This document shows positions 43,187 to 51,243 of a stretch of DNA of 64,000 nt, piece by piece. The position numbers and the translations under genes were made by a program. The notes beneath the pieces are model-generated. The model made no database searches, was not told the origin of the DNA, and saw nothing but the letters and a program-made list of their open reading frames with translations. How positions within the stretch are numbered: position 1 is the stretch's first letter; every line of letters starts with the position of its first letter. The DNA is from Planctomycetota bacterium (GTDB lineage: Bacteria; Planctomycetota; Phycisphaerae; Phycisphaerales; UBA1924): NCBI GenBank assembly GCA_017303555.1, contig JAFLCN010000014.1, positions 38,082 through 102,081 of the forward strand. The letters run 5' to 3'.

Positions 43187-43394
43187 TCCGCACGCGTGCG
43201 GACGGCCCGGCTTCCTGCAAGTCTGCCGCAAACAAGCCCGCCCGTGCCGCCCGAATCCAACGGGCATGCGGGCGATTTGTCCCGCGATCGCATGCCACGC
43301 CCGGGCATCTCTTCGCCCCCTCGTGAATGCTCGCAAATCTCTCTTTGAAGCACCGCTCACGAGCGGCGTGTTCCGCCCCGCTACGCTGCACGCC

Positions 43395-44849
43395 ATGACC
43401 CTGCCGGGTTGGATCGGCATCGCTCTTGTCACGCTCGAAGCGATCGTGCGCGCCGCGCTCGTGGTTCGCATCGTCATGCGCGGCATCAAGCCTTCGGTGT
43501 CTCTGTCCTGGATCATCATCCTCTTCTTCTTTCCGCTGATCGGCCCCTTCCTGTATCTGCTGCTGGGAGAGAACCGCCTGGGGCATCGACGCGCGCTCCG
43601 GTTTGAACGCAAGACGAAGAACTTCAACGAAGACATCGAGACGCGCTGGCGAAAGAAGAATCTCGAGTGGAACGCCGACGATGAGTGCTACGCCGTTCTG
43701 GCGAAGCTCGGAACCGCCCTCGGCGGCATGCCCCCGCTCAAGGGCAATTCGCTCGACCTGATGGACGATGCCAATCTGGTCCTCGATCGCCTCAAGGCCG
43801 ACATCGACAACGCGAAGCATCACTGCCACCTGCTCTACTACATCTGGATGCCCGAGGGGCGGGGGAAGGAGATCGGGGATGCGCTCATCGCTGCGGCAAA
43901 GCGGGGTGTGCAATGCCGCGTGCTGGTGGATTGGGTCGGGGCAAAGAGCTTTGTGAGCTGCGCCGAGTGTGCGCGGATGCGCGCGGCGGGCGTTCAGGTT
44001 GTGGGTGCGTTACCGGTTGGTTTTCTACGCATGCTCTTCGCGCGCGTCGATCTGCGCAATCACCGCAAGATCTCAGTGATCGACGGCACGATCGCGTACT
44101 GCGGCAGCCAGAATCTCACCGACAAGACCTATAGAAATCGGCGGCGCAGGAAAGTCGGCCCGTGGATCGATACCACGGTTCGGATCACCGGACCGGCGGT
44201 CCAGGCGCTGCAGACCGTCTTCCTCCGAGACTGGGCCGCGGAGACCGACGAGAATTTCAAGGACGGTGAGGTGTTCTACCCCGCGCCGCAGAAAACGGGG
44301 ACGTCGATCGTGCACGTTGTTCCGTCCGGCCCCGGCCCTCAGCCCGATTCCATCCGGCAGGCGATCCTCTCCGCCGTCTTTGGGGCGCGCGAGGAGATCG
44401 TGATGGTTACGCCTTATTTCGTGCCCGATGAGACGATGAAGACGGCGCTGATGAACGCCTCGCTTCGGGGGGTCGTGGTGACGCTGATTCTTCCCGACAC
44501 GCTCGATGCGCGCCTGGTGGAGGCGGCCAGCCGCGCTCAGTTTCAGGATTTGCTCGATTCGGGTGTCAAGATCGCGCTGCACCCGGAGGGTCTGCTCCAC
44601 GCCAAGACGGCGACGGTTGATCGAAAGCTCGCGATGGTCGGCTCCGCGAATCTCGATATGCGTTCTTTCTGGCTCAATTTCGAGATCACGCTGTTTGTCT
44701 ACGACGGCGAGTTCACGGATGAACTGCGGCGCCAGCAGAGGCAATATCTGAAGGAATCGTTCGAGCTCGACGCGGCACGCTGGCGCAAGCGCCCCTTCAT
44801 CTCCCGGTTTGTGGACAATGTCGCTCAGTTGGCGGGGCCGCTGCTCTGA
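43395..44849 (+). CDS. cls: Cardiolipin synthase, phospholipase D family
   Basis: A 484-residue membrane enzyme that joins two phosphatidylglycerols or a related pair. Two N-terminal helices (LVTLEAIVRAALVVRIV; SLSWIIILFFFPLIGPFLYLLLG) precede the catalytic domains. The two HKD motifs are NHRKISVIDGTIAYCGSQN and LHAKTATVDRKLAMVGSANLD. Extra words DKTYRNR, MVTPYFVPDE and DMRSFWLNFE are those of ClsA. ATG 43395 is the first start in the coding frame after the pilT end. It faces the radical SAM gene convergently. Confidence 0.9.
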   Translation: MTLPGWIGIALVTLEAIVRAALVVRIVMRGIKPSVSLSWIIILFFFPLIGPFLYLLLGENRLGHRRALRFERKTKNFNEDIETRWRKKNLEWNADDECYAVLAKLGTALGGMPPLKGNSLDLMDDANLVLDRLKADIDNAKHHCHLLYYIWMPEGRGKEIGDALIAAAKRGVQCRVLVDWVGAKSFVSCAECARMRAAGVQVVGALPVGFLRMLFARVDLRNHRKISVIDGTIAYCGSQNLTDKTYRNRRRRKVGPWIDTTVRITGPAVQALQTVFLRDWAAETDENFKDGEVFYPAPQKTGTSIVHVVPSGPGPQPDSIRQAILSAVFGAREEIVMVTPYFVPDETMKTALMNASLRGVVVTLILPDTLDARLVEAASRAQFQDLLDSGVKIALHPEGLLHAKTATVDRKLAMVGSANLDMRSFWLNFEITLFVYDGEFTDELRRQQRQYLKESFELDAARWRKRPFISRFVDNVAQLAGPLL

Positions 44850-44941
44850 GGTGGCGGCAACGTTCGCGGGCGCGGGCGACGCATGGGTCGCGAGGATCAA
44901 TCGCGCGAGCTTGATGCAGAACCTGTACGGGTGCGGCTTCA

Positions 44942-46051
44942 TCAGAAAAGCCCCAATTGCCCGCTCCGGTCGGCGGGACGCACGAAGGCTTCTTCGTTCA
45001 GAGTGTCGCGTCTTTGGTCGAGGCCGTGCTTTCGCGCGAAGAGCCGGAAGGTCGCCCCGATCTGTTCGGCCAGTGCGCCCCGGCCGCGTTGGCGCACAAA
45101 GTGGCGTGAGTCGTAGAGCTCGCCCCCGTGCATCTCGCGGATGAACGATTCGACTTTCGCGGCCCGATCCGGAAAGTGGCGGTCGAGCCAGTTGAGGAAG
45201 AGGGCCTTGATCTGATAGGGCAGGCGGAGCATCACCCAGCCGGCGCTGGTCGCCCCGGCGTCGGCCGCGGCATCGAGGAGCGCGGGAATCTCGCGGTCGT
45301 TGATCCCCGGCACGATCGGGGCCGTCATCACGGCGACCGGTATTCCGGCAGAAGCCAGCGCGCGCACGGTGTTCAAGCGGTCGCGCGGGCTGGAGGCGCG
45401 CGGTTCCAGCTTCGAGGCGAGCTCGTTGTCCAGGCTGGTGATGCTCACGGCCACGCGCACGGCGCGGTGCTCGTGCAGGCGCAGCAGCAGGTCGAGATCG
45501 CGCAGCACGAGCTTGCTCTTTGTGATGATCCCGACCGCCTGGCGGCACTCCGCCATTACTTCGAGGCAGGCGCGGGTGATGCCGAGTTCGCGTTCGATCG
45601 GCTGGTAGCAGTCTGTCACGCCGGACATCGCGATCGCTTCGCCCCGCCAGCTTCGCTTGGCGAGTTCCTTGCGGAGCAGCGCAGGGGCGTCGTGCTTGGC
45701 CATGATCACGGTTTCAAAGTCGAGGCCGCTCGAGAGACCAAGATACTCATGGCCCGGGCGCGCGTAGCAGTAGATGCAGCCGTGCTCGCAGCCGCGATAG
45801 GGGTTGAAGGTCCACTTCATGGGCAGATCGGGCGAATCGACGCGGTTCAGACAGGAGACGGTTCGATCGGGCAGGATGCGCGTCGGGACCTGCTTGCCGC
45901 CGGGGGCCTCATTCTGCAGTTCATCGAGGTGCTCGCCCAGGACGTGCAGGCGCACCGATTCGAAGCGGTTCCCGGGGTTGAGGCCGGCGCCGCGGCCCCT
46001 TGCAGGTCCACCGGAGAGGGCGTCTTTGGAGGTGAAGTCGGGAAGATCCAC
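44942..46051 (-). CDS. SplB-like radical SAM protein (PA0069 family)
   Basis: A 369-residue radical SAM protein related to spore photoproduct lyases but of the unassigned PA0069 family. Landmarks are KGRG-type GPARGRGAGLNPGNRFE, NPYRGCEHGCIYCYARP (the CxxxCxxC cluster), GLDFETVIMAKHDAPALLRKEL, AMSGVTDCYQPIERELGITRACLEV and GIITKSKLVLRDLDLL. I use GTG 46051 because a good promoter lies directly upstream (46058-46086), which would make the mRNA leaderless; the open frame continues to GTG 46129, right after the MBL gene stop. DNA repair or tRNA modification are possible. Confidence 0.85.
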   Translation of the reverse strand: MDLPDFTSKDALSGGPARGRGAGLNPGNRFESVRLHVLGEHLDELQNEAPGGKQVPTRILPDRTVSCLNRVDSPDLPMKWTFNPYRGCEHGCIYCYARPGHEYLGLSSGLDFETVIMAKHDAPALLRKELAKRSWRGEAIAMSGVTDCYQPIERELGITRACLEVMAECRQAVGIITKSKLVLRDLDLLLRLHEHRAVRVAVSITSLDNELASKLEPRASSPRDRLNTVRALASAGIPVAVMTAPIVPGINDREIPALLDAAADAGATSAGWVMLRLPYQIKALFLNWLDRHFPDRAAKVESFIREMHGGELYDSRHFVRQRGRGALAEQIGATFRLFARKHGLDQRRDTLNEEAFVRPADRSGQLGLF

Positions 46052-46057
46052 GCTGCC

Positions 46058-46086
46058 AGAATACCGACTAAAGACCGTACGTGCAA
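46058..46086 (-). promoter_or_regulatory. Sigma-70-type promoter of the SplB-like gene
   Basis: On the minus strand TTGCAC (46086-46081), a 17-base spacer, then TATTCT (46063-46058). The expected transcript start lies at about 46052-46051, on the GTG start codon. The flank is AT-richer than the surrounding genes, which supports a promoter rather than coding sequence. Confidence 0.6.
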
Positions 46087-46129
46087 GTCGAAAAATAGAA
46101 GGTATCGCAAATACTGCTGATTCAGGCAC

Positions 46130-47062
46130 TTAGTCGCGAGAATCAACCCGCAGGATCTTCCCGATCGTCGATTCGAGGACGCGTTTGCGCTGGTTTGCTG
46201 CCGCGGTTTCCAGCCGTTGCATCGGTTCGCCGTGCGGCTCATCGCCGAGTTCGAAAGTGGAGTGGTGGACCGGGAGCAGCTTGGTGCCTCCAAAGCTGTC
46301 GAACATGGTCCAGACCTGTTCCGGCGTGGCGTGAGCGTGTTCCCAGGGCTCGTAGCTGCCGATGCCGAAGATTGCGAGATCGATGCCGGAGAGCTTGGCG
46401 TAGGCATCGGTGAGAGCGGTATCGCCAGCGAACAGGACTTTCTGAGGGCCGACCGAGAGAACGTAGCTGTTGTAGCCGCGGTGGCGGTCCCACGCGGTGC
46501 GTGCGCCCCAGTGGCGGGGTTTGAGAGTTTCGAGGGTGAGATTTTCGAGTACCGCGGTCTGATGCCAGTCCATTTCGATGACATCAGCGAAGCCGGAGGG
46601 GATCAGGCGGCGGGAGGCTTTGGATGTGACGACCAGGGTGGAAGGCGAGCGCAGCCTTTGGAGTGTCGGCTTATCCAGGTGATCAAAGTGCGGATGGCTG
46701 ATGAGAATCACATCCACCGGAGGCAGATGCTTGGTTTGCAAGGGCGGATCGCCGATGCGGGTGAGGCCGACGGTGCGTTTGCCGATCTTCACGCCGATGC
46801 GGCGGGAGAAGACCGGATCGGTGAGGATGTTCAGGTGGCCCAGGCGGATGAGCACGGTGCAGTGGCCGAGCCAGCAGACGACAATGTCGGTGCCGGCCTT
46901 CTCGCACTCGCGCGACCATGCTTCGGCGAAGTCGGCCGGGCTCGGGGTGTGATCGTTGAAGGGGCTGAGATCGGAGAGTTGCTTGACGTATCGGCGCATG
47001 CCGGAACGGAGCGCTCTGGTCCAGAACTGCAGTTTGGCCTTGTGTTCCGGTCCGAAACGCAT
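46130..47062 (-). CDS. Metallo-beta-lactamase-fold hydrolase (NAPE-PLD/UlaG-like)
   Basis: A 310-residue zinc hydrolase. It has WLGHCTVLIRLGHLNILTDPVFS, the metal motif ILISHPHFDHLDKPTL (HxHxDH), VLFAGDTALTDAYAKLSG and the C-terminal GTKLLPVHHSTFELGDEP. The pattern fits the RomA/NAPE-PLD-like branch of the superfamily, not classical beta-lactamases. No export signal is evident. Its TAA stop is directly followed by GTG 46129. Its ATG at 47062 faces ribF, a divergent arrangement with about 70 bp between. Confidence 0.85.
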   Translation of the reverse strand: MRFGPEHKAKLQFWTRALRSGMRRYVKQLSDLSPFNDHTPSPADFAEAWSRECEKAGTDIVVCWLGHCTVLIRLGHLNILTDPVFSRRIGVKIGKRTVGLTRIGDPPLQTKHLPPVDVILISHPHFDHLDKPTLQRLRSPSTLVVTSKASRRLIPSGFADVIEMDWHQTAVLENLTLETLKPRHWGARTAWDRHRGYNSYVLSVGPQKVLFAGDTALTDAYAKLSGIDLAIFGIGSYEPWEHAHATPEQVWTMFDSFGGTKLLPVHHSTFELGDEPHGEPMQRLETAAANQRKRVLESTIGKILRVDSRD

Positions 47063-47132
47063 CGCACGACAGTATGACCGGGCGCGTGAAGAAACCGTGA
47101 AAACCGCTTCTCCAACCTGCTAGCCTTGAGGC

Positions 47133-48152
47133 ATGTCCAGGGCGGTGGTGACCATCGGGAACTTCGACGGCGTGCATGCCGGGCATCGCGCGTTGATCTC
47201 GCGGGCACGGGCCCTCGCCGACGCGTCGAGCGCACGGGTTGTCGCGCTCGCCTTCGACCCGCATCCGACCACCAGGCTGCGGCCCGAGTCGGCGCCCGCA
47301 CGGCTGACAACGTTTGAACGACGCGCCGAGATGCTGCGGAGCGCCGGTGCGGACGAGGTCGTCCGGCTCGAACCGACTGATTCGCTTCTCTCGATGACCC
47401 CGGATGAGTTCGTCGCCATGCTGGTGCGCGAGCGCCATCCGGTCGCCATTGTCGAAGGACCCGATTTCAATTACGGCAAGGGGCGTGCGGGCTCGATCCG
47501 GACGCTCATCGATGAGGGTCGGCGGATGGGGTTTGGCGTCGAAGTGGTCCATCCGGTCGAGGTGGCGATTTCGGATCTTTCGATCGTCCGTGTCAGCAGC
47601 ACGTTGATCCGGCACCTTGTTGCCGAGGGGCGCGTTCGTGATGCGTTGCTGGCGCTCGGGCATCCGCACGAGGTCGCTGGGATCGTGACGAGGGGGGACC
47701 AGCGGGGTCGGACGATCGGCTTTGCGACTGCGAACATCGTGCAGCCGGTGGAGCGGGCGGTGCTGCTGCCGGCACAGGGGGTGTATGCCGCGTGGGCGAG
47801 AATGCCCGACGGGAGGCGTCTGGGTGCGGCGGTGAATGTTGGTGCAAGGCCGACGTTCGATGCGCCGGAGCCGCGCATCGAGGCACATCTTTTTGAGCTT
47901 GCGACGGGCGAGCCGGCGTCGGGCATTCCTGAATACGGCTGGGAGTTGGCCATTGAGTTTGCGAGTTGGGTGCGCGACACCGTGAAGTTCAGCGGGCTCG
48001 ATGCGCTCAAGGCGCAGCTTGTTCGCGATCGGCTGGCCGCGGGCCGATTGCTGGGCGCCGAAGCTCAACCGGCCGGAGTTGTTGTTCCCGATTATTCAAC
48101 CGCCGAGTTCGCGCCTGGCGCGAACCGTGCGACAAGGACGTTTGCACGATGA
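47133..48152 (+). CDS. ribF: Bifunctional riboflavin kinase / FAD synthetase
   Basis: A 339-residue enzyme that makes FMN and then FAD. The FAD synthetase part has VVTIGNFDGVHAGHRALI, ALAFDPHPTTRL, LREx-like LEPTDSLLSMTPDEFVAM and VVSSTLIR (SSSxxR type). The riboflavin kinase part has IGFATANIVQP, VLLPAQGVYAAWARMPDG, AAVNVGARPTFD and IEAHLFELATG with the catalytic region. The C-terminal tail after about residue 310 is Ala/Pro rich and longer than usual. ATG 47133 is used. The stop overlaps the ATG of the DHH gene (ATGA). Confidence 0.94.
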   Translation: MSRAVVTIGNFDGVHAGHRALISRARALADASSARVVALAFDPHPTTRLRPESAPARLTTFERRAEMLRSAGADEVVRLEPTDSLLSMTPDEFVAMLVRERHPVAIVEGPDFNYGKGRAGSIRTLIDEGRRMGFGVEVVHPVEVAISDLSIVRVSSTLIRHLVAEGRVRDALLALGHPHEVAGIVTRGDQRGRTIGFATANIVQPVERAVLLPAQGVYAAWARMPDGRRLGAAVNVGARPTFDAPEPRIEAHLFELATGEPASGIPEYGWELAIEFASWVRDTVKFSGLDALKAQLVRDRLAAGRLLGAEAQPAGVVVPDYSTAEFAPGANRATRTFAR

Positions 48153-49267
48153 GCGGCACCGCAGCAACAGGGATTGTCAATACGGCGAAGTGGGGGAGCG
48201 GAATCGGCCTCGGCGAGATCGCCGAGTGGCTCCGCACGAAGAACAAGATCGTGGTCGCGACGCACGTGAAGCCCGATGGCGATGCGGTCGGCTCCTCGAT
48301 CGCGCTGGTGCGGGCGTTGAACCTTGCGCAGCAGAGCGCGGGCCCGGTGAGTCTGCCGACTCGCGCGAGGGCGTGGTACTTCGGCCCGCGCCCGTCGTGG
48401 ATCAAGCGGGTGGTGGGTGAGTCGCCCGCGCTCTCGATCGAGAACGTCTCGGAGATCGAGCACGAAATCGCCGACGCCGTCGTCATCGTTGATACCGGTT
48501 CGTGGGTGCAGGTCGAGATGATCAAGCCGTGGCTGAAGGCGCACGGACCCGAGATCGCCGTGGTGGACCACCACGCGCAGGGCGATATCGACATCGCGCC
48601 GAGGCGGTTCGTGGACACGACGAACGCGGCGGCAGCGCAGATCGTGGCGGAACTCTGCCGCATCATTCTCAAGAAGAAGTCGCTGGCCGAACTCCCGCGT
48701 GAGGTGGCGGAGCCGCTGTATCTCGGCATCGCGACCGACACCGGCTGGTTCAAGCACAGCAACGTGACCCCGCAGGTGCTGAAGGCCGCGGCGGACTTGC
48801 TGGCGACCGGTGTGGATCACGCGGCGCTGTATGTGAATATCGAACAGCGCGAGCGGTTGCCCCGGTTGAAACTGCTCGGGCGTGCGCTCGAATCGCTGCG
48901 GCTCTTCGATGAGAACCGTGTGGCCGTGATGACGATCAGCAAGAAGGATTTTTCGGAGACGGGCGCGCAGGCGGCGGATTCCGGCGGGTTTGCGGATTAC
49001 TCGCAGACACTGGAGACCGTGATGGTGACCGTCGTGCTGACGGAAGCGGATGCGAGCGAGTTTGGGATGGAGTCGAAAGCGGGCGAGAAACTGACGAAGG
49101 TGAGCATGCGGAGCAAGTCGGTGGCCGGGTCGGTGGACGTGAACGCCGTCGCGAAGGAGTTCGGCGGGGGCGGGCATGTTCGCGCGGCGGGCGCGAAGAT
49201 GGCGATGGGGATGGAGGAGGCGAAGGCGAAGCTGCTTGAAGGGATTCGGAAGCGGTGGAATACCTGA
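48149..49267 (+). CDS. DHH/DHHA1 phosphoesterase, NrnA-like
   Basis: A 372-residue protein of the DHH superfamily with the metal motifs ATHVKPDGDAVGSSIAL, VIVDTGSWVQVEM, VVDHHAQGDIDIAPR and YLGIATDTGWF, plus the DHHA1 tail VAKEFGGGGHVRAAGAKMAM. Relatives degrade short RNA (nanoRNA) and 3'-phosphoadenosine-5'-phosphate or cyclic dinucleotide products. The ATG overlaps the ribF stop, so the genes are coupled, though a shared pathway is not obvious. The usual partners rbfA/truB are not here. Confidence 0.9.
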   Translation: MSGTAATGIVNTAKWGSGIGLGEIAEWLRTKNKIVVATHVKPDGDAVGSSIALVRALNLAQQSAGPVSLPTRARAWYFGPRPSWIKRVVGESPALSIENVSEIEHEIADAVVIVDTGSWVQVEMIKPWLKAHGPEIAVVDHHAQGDIDIAPRRFVDTTNAAAAQIVAELCRIILKKKSLAELPREVAEPLYLGIATDTGWFKHSNVTPQVLKAAADLLATGVDHAALYVNIEQRERLPRLKLLGRALESLRLFDENRVAVMTISKKDFSETGAQAADSGGFADYSQTLETVMVTVVLTEADASEFGMESKAGEKLTKVSMRSKSVAGSVDVNAVAKEFGGGGHVRAAGAKMAMGMEEAKAKLLEGIRKRWNT

Positions 49268-49269
49268 CG

Positions 49270-49400
49270 CGCGAAAGGCGGGGGATCACCGCAGAGTCGC
49301 GGAGAGCGCAGAGAGGAAGACAGAGGCGTAAGACCGGTTTGAAGGCAAAGGAATTCAGTTCACTTAGGACCGAATGAGACCGATCAGGCCGAATCGTGGT
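49270..49400. repeat. Degenerate tandem repeats before the methyltransferase gene
   Basis: 49287-49317 reads as units related to CGCAGAGT, CGCGGAGAG, CGCAGAGAG, a common intergenic wording of the type ACCGCAGAG. 49362-49397 reads TAGGACCGA, ATGAGACCGA, TCAGGCCGAA with a 9-10-base period. This makes the upstream ATG at 49374 an unlikely start. Confidence 0.65.
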
Positions 49401-49511
49401 GATGGGGGGGGCGGAGCTGGCAAAGGGCGCAAGGGGGATGACACGCGCACGGGGCCAGAGGGTGCATCGCAGCATGCGCCTTCGCGGCCGGTGAGGCGGG
49501 CGTTGCCCCAG

Positions 49512-50219
49512 ATGCAGATCATGACGACCACGCTCTGGGAGTATCCGAGCCAGCATTACGAGGGCGCTTCGGGCGGGATGCAGGGGGATAAGCGGTATGT
49601 GGGGGCGAGCCCGTCGTGGGTGATCTGGCAATGTTTGCAGCGGTATACGAAGCCGGGCGAGACCGTGCTCGATCCGATGGTGGGGAGCGGGACGACGATC
49701 GATGTGGCGATGGATTTGAAACGGCGGGGGATTGGATTTGATCTCGCGCCGTCGCGGCCGGATATCCGCCAGGGCGACGCGCGGCGCATCGACCTGCCGA
49801 GCGCGAGTGTGGACTTTGTGTTCGTTGATCCGCCCTATTCGACACACGTGGACTATTCGGATAACGGCGCGTGCATCGGCAAGCTGGATGCGCTGGCGCA
49901 AGACGGCGGCAGGGCGTATTACGACGCGATGCAGCGGGTCATCCGCGAGATCTCGCGTGTGCTCAAGCCCGGCAAGCACATGGCTTTGTACGTCAGCGAC
50001 AGCTACAGCAAGCCGGGCGCGAATTCCAGATCGACCGGATTCGCGCCCATTGGTTTCGAACTCTTCGCGATGATGCGGGAGAGCATGCAGCCCGTCGATA
50101 TCATCGCGGTGGTGCGCCACAACCAGAAGCTGCAGCGCGGCAATTGGCACAAGGCCGCGGAAGAGGGGAACTTCTTCCTGCGCGGGTTCAACTACTTGTT
50201 CATCATGCGGAAACCATGA
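49512..50219 (+). CDS. Orphan N4/N6-type DNA methyltransferase-like protein
   Basis: A 235-residue SAM-dependent methyltransferase with the DNA amino-methyltransferase signature DPPYSTHVDYS (motif IV) and the SAM site VLDPMVGSGTTIDVAMDL. It contains the words WEYPSQHYEGASGGMQGDKRYVGASPSWVIW, ECIGKLDA-like GACIGKLDALAQDG, ISRVLKPGKHMALYVSDSY and FFLRGFNYLFIMRKP, a conserved family without a restriction partner. I start at ATG 49512; ATG 49374 would add a Gly/Arg-rich segment in a repeat. No endonuclease or target domain is nearby. Confidence 0.8.
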   Translation: MQIMTTTLWEYPSQHYEGASGGMQGDKRYVGASPSWVIWQCLQRYTKPGETVLDPMVGSGTTIDVAMDLKRRGIGFDLAPSRPDIRQGDARRIDLPSASVDFVFVDPPYSTHVDYSDNGACIGKLDALAQDGGRAYYDAMQRVIREISRVLKPGKHMALYVSDSYSKPGANSRSTGFAPIGFELFAMMRESMQPVDIIAVVRHNQKLQRGNWHKAAEEGNFFLRGFNYLFIMRKP

Positions 50220-50251
50220 GCTGCGCGTGCTTCTCCGCCCGAGCGCAGAAA

Positions 50252-50288
50252 CAACGGCGCTCCCCGTGAGAGAGTGAGAGCGCCGTTG
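50252..50288. terminator. Hairpin between convergent genes, possible bidirectional terminator
   Basis: CAACGGCGCTC / GAGCGCCGTTG forms an 11-bp perfect stem around a 15-nt loop, lying between the methyltransferase stop and the SDR stop. It lacks a T-run, so termination efficiency is uncertain. Confidence 0.55.
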
Positions 50289-50325
50289 AGCGGGAAAGCA
50301 AGTCGGTTAGCGGCTTCGCGGGCGA

Positions 50326-51081
50326 TCAGTACGGGTACGCGCCCGCGATCGTGATCGTCTCGCCGCTGAGCCACGACGAATCGCGGGAGGCGAGGAAAAC
50401 GGCGGCGCCCGCGATGTCGTCCGGTTCGCCGATGCGTCCGAGCGGCGTTGCGGCGAGCACGGTTTTGTGGAAATCACTGTCGGCGATGCCGGCGGAGCGC
50501 CAGCCCTCGGTCGCGACCATGCCGGGATTGATCGAGTTCACGCGGATGCGGCGCGGGCCGAGTTCCTTCGCGAGCGACTTGGTGATCGCATCGACGGCGG
50601 CCTTGGTCGCGCTGTAGACAGAGCCGCCGGCCGGCGCGAGCTTCGAGACAACCGAGCTGATGTTGATGATGTTGCCGCCCTCGGAACCGAACTGCTTTGC
50701 CGCGGCCTGCGAGGCGAGCAACAGTCCGAGCACGTTGAGGTTGAAGTGCTTCTGAAAATGTTCTTCTGTGACGTTCTCGAGGGGCTGGAAATCAAAGATG
50801 CCGGCGTTGTTGACAAGGATGTCGAGGCGCCCGAACGCTTTCTTCGACTCGGCGAAGAGCTTTTCGATGTCGGTTTTCTTCGAGAGGTCGGCGCCCACGG
50901 CGATCGCCTTGCCGCCCTGGGCGGTGATCTCGGAAACCACCTTGTCCGCGCCCTGTTTGCTGGAGGCGTAGTTGACGACGACCGATGCGCCTTCCGAAGC
51001 CAGTCGCTTGGCGATCGCGGCTCCGATGCCTTTGCTCGCACCGGTGACAATGGCAACCTGACCCTTGAGTTTCTGGGACAT
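50326..51081 (-). CDS. Short-chain dehydrogenase/reductase
   Basis: A 251-residue NAD(P)-dependent oxidoreductase of the classical SDR type. It has the cofactor motif VTGASKGIGAAIAKRL, DILVNNAGIF, the catalytic Ser in NIINISSVVSKLAPAGGSVYSATKAA (Tyr and Lys in YSATK), and VNSINPGMVATEG. It ends GETITIAGAYPY, where many family members have GGxxm/l. The closest type would be FabG or glucose/3-oxoacyl reductases; the substrate is open. ATG 51081 has AGGAG 9 bases upstream; GTG 51090 is a possible extension. Confidence 0.9.
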   Translation of the reverse strand: MSQKLKGQVAIVTGASKGIGAAIAKRLASEGASVVVNYASSKQGADKVVSEITAQGGKAIAVGADLSKKTDIEKLFAESKKAFGRLDILVNNAGIFDFQPLENVTEEHFQKHFNLNVLGLLLASQAAAKQFGSEGGNIINISSVVSKLAPAGGSVYSATKAAVDAITKSLAKELGPRRIRVNSINPGMVATEGWRSAGIADSDFHKTVLAATPLGRIGEPDDIAGAAVFLASRDSSWLSGETITIAGAYPY

Positions 51082-51243
51082 TTCCTGCACTCCTGTGTTG
51101 TAAACGGGTACGGGGCTTTGGATTCTGCCCGCGACACCCGGATACGCGGATTCACGCGGAATTTCGGCCTGCCAATCCGGCGGGGCATGCCGACCCAGCT
51201 GCGCCGGGCGTTTGGATAATCTTGTGCGAGGAGAACCCCGCGC

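Noticed and set aside
40703..43636. Open minus-strand frame of 977 codons
   Set aside because: Shadow of glycerate kinase and pilT; no conserved words.
49374..49511. Longer N-terminus of the methyltransferase
   Set aside because: It would be encoded by degenerate repeat DNA and is Gly/Arg-rich low complexity; the conserved protein starts near 49512.
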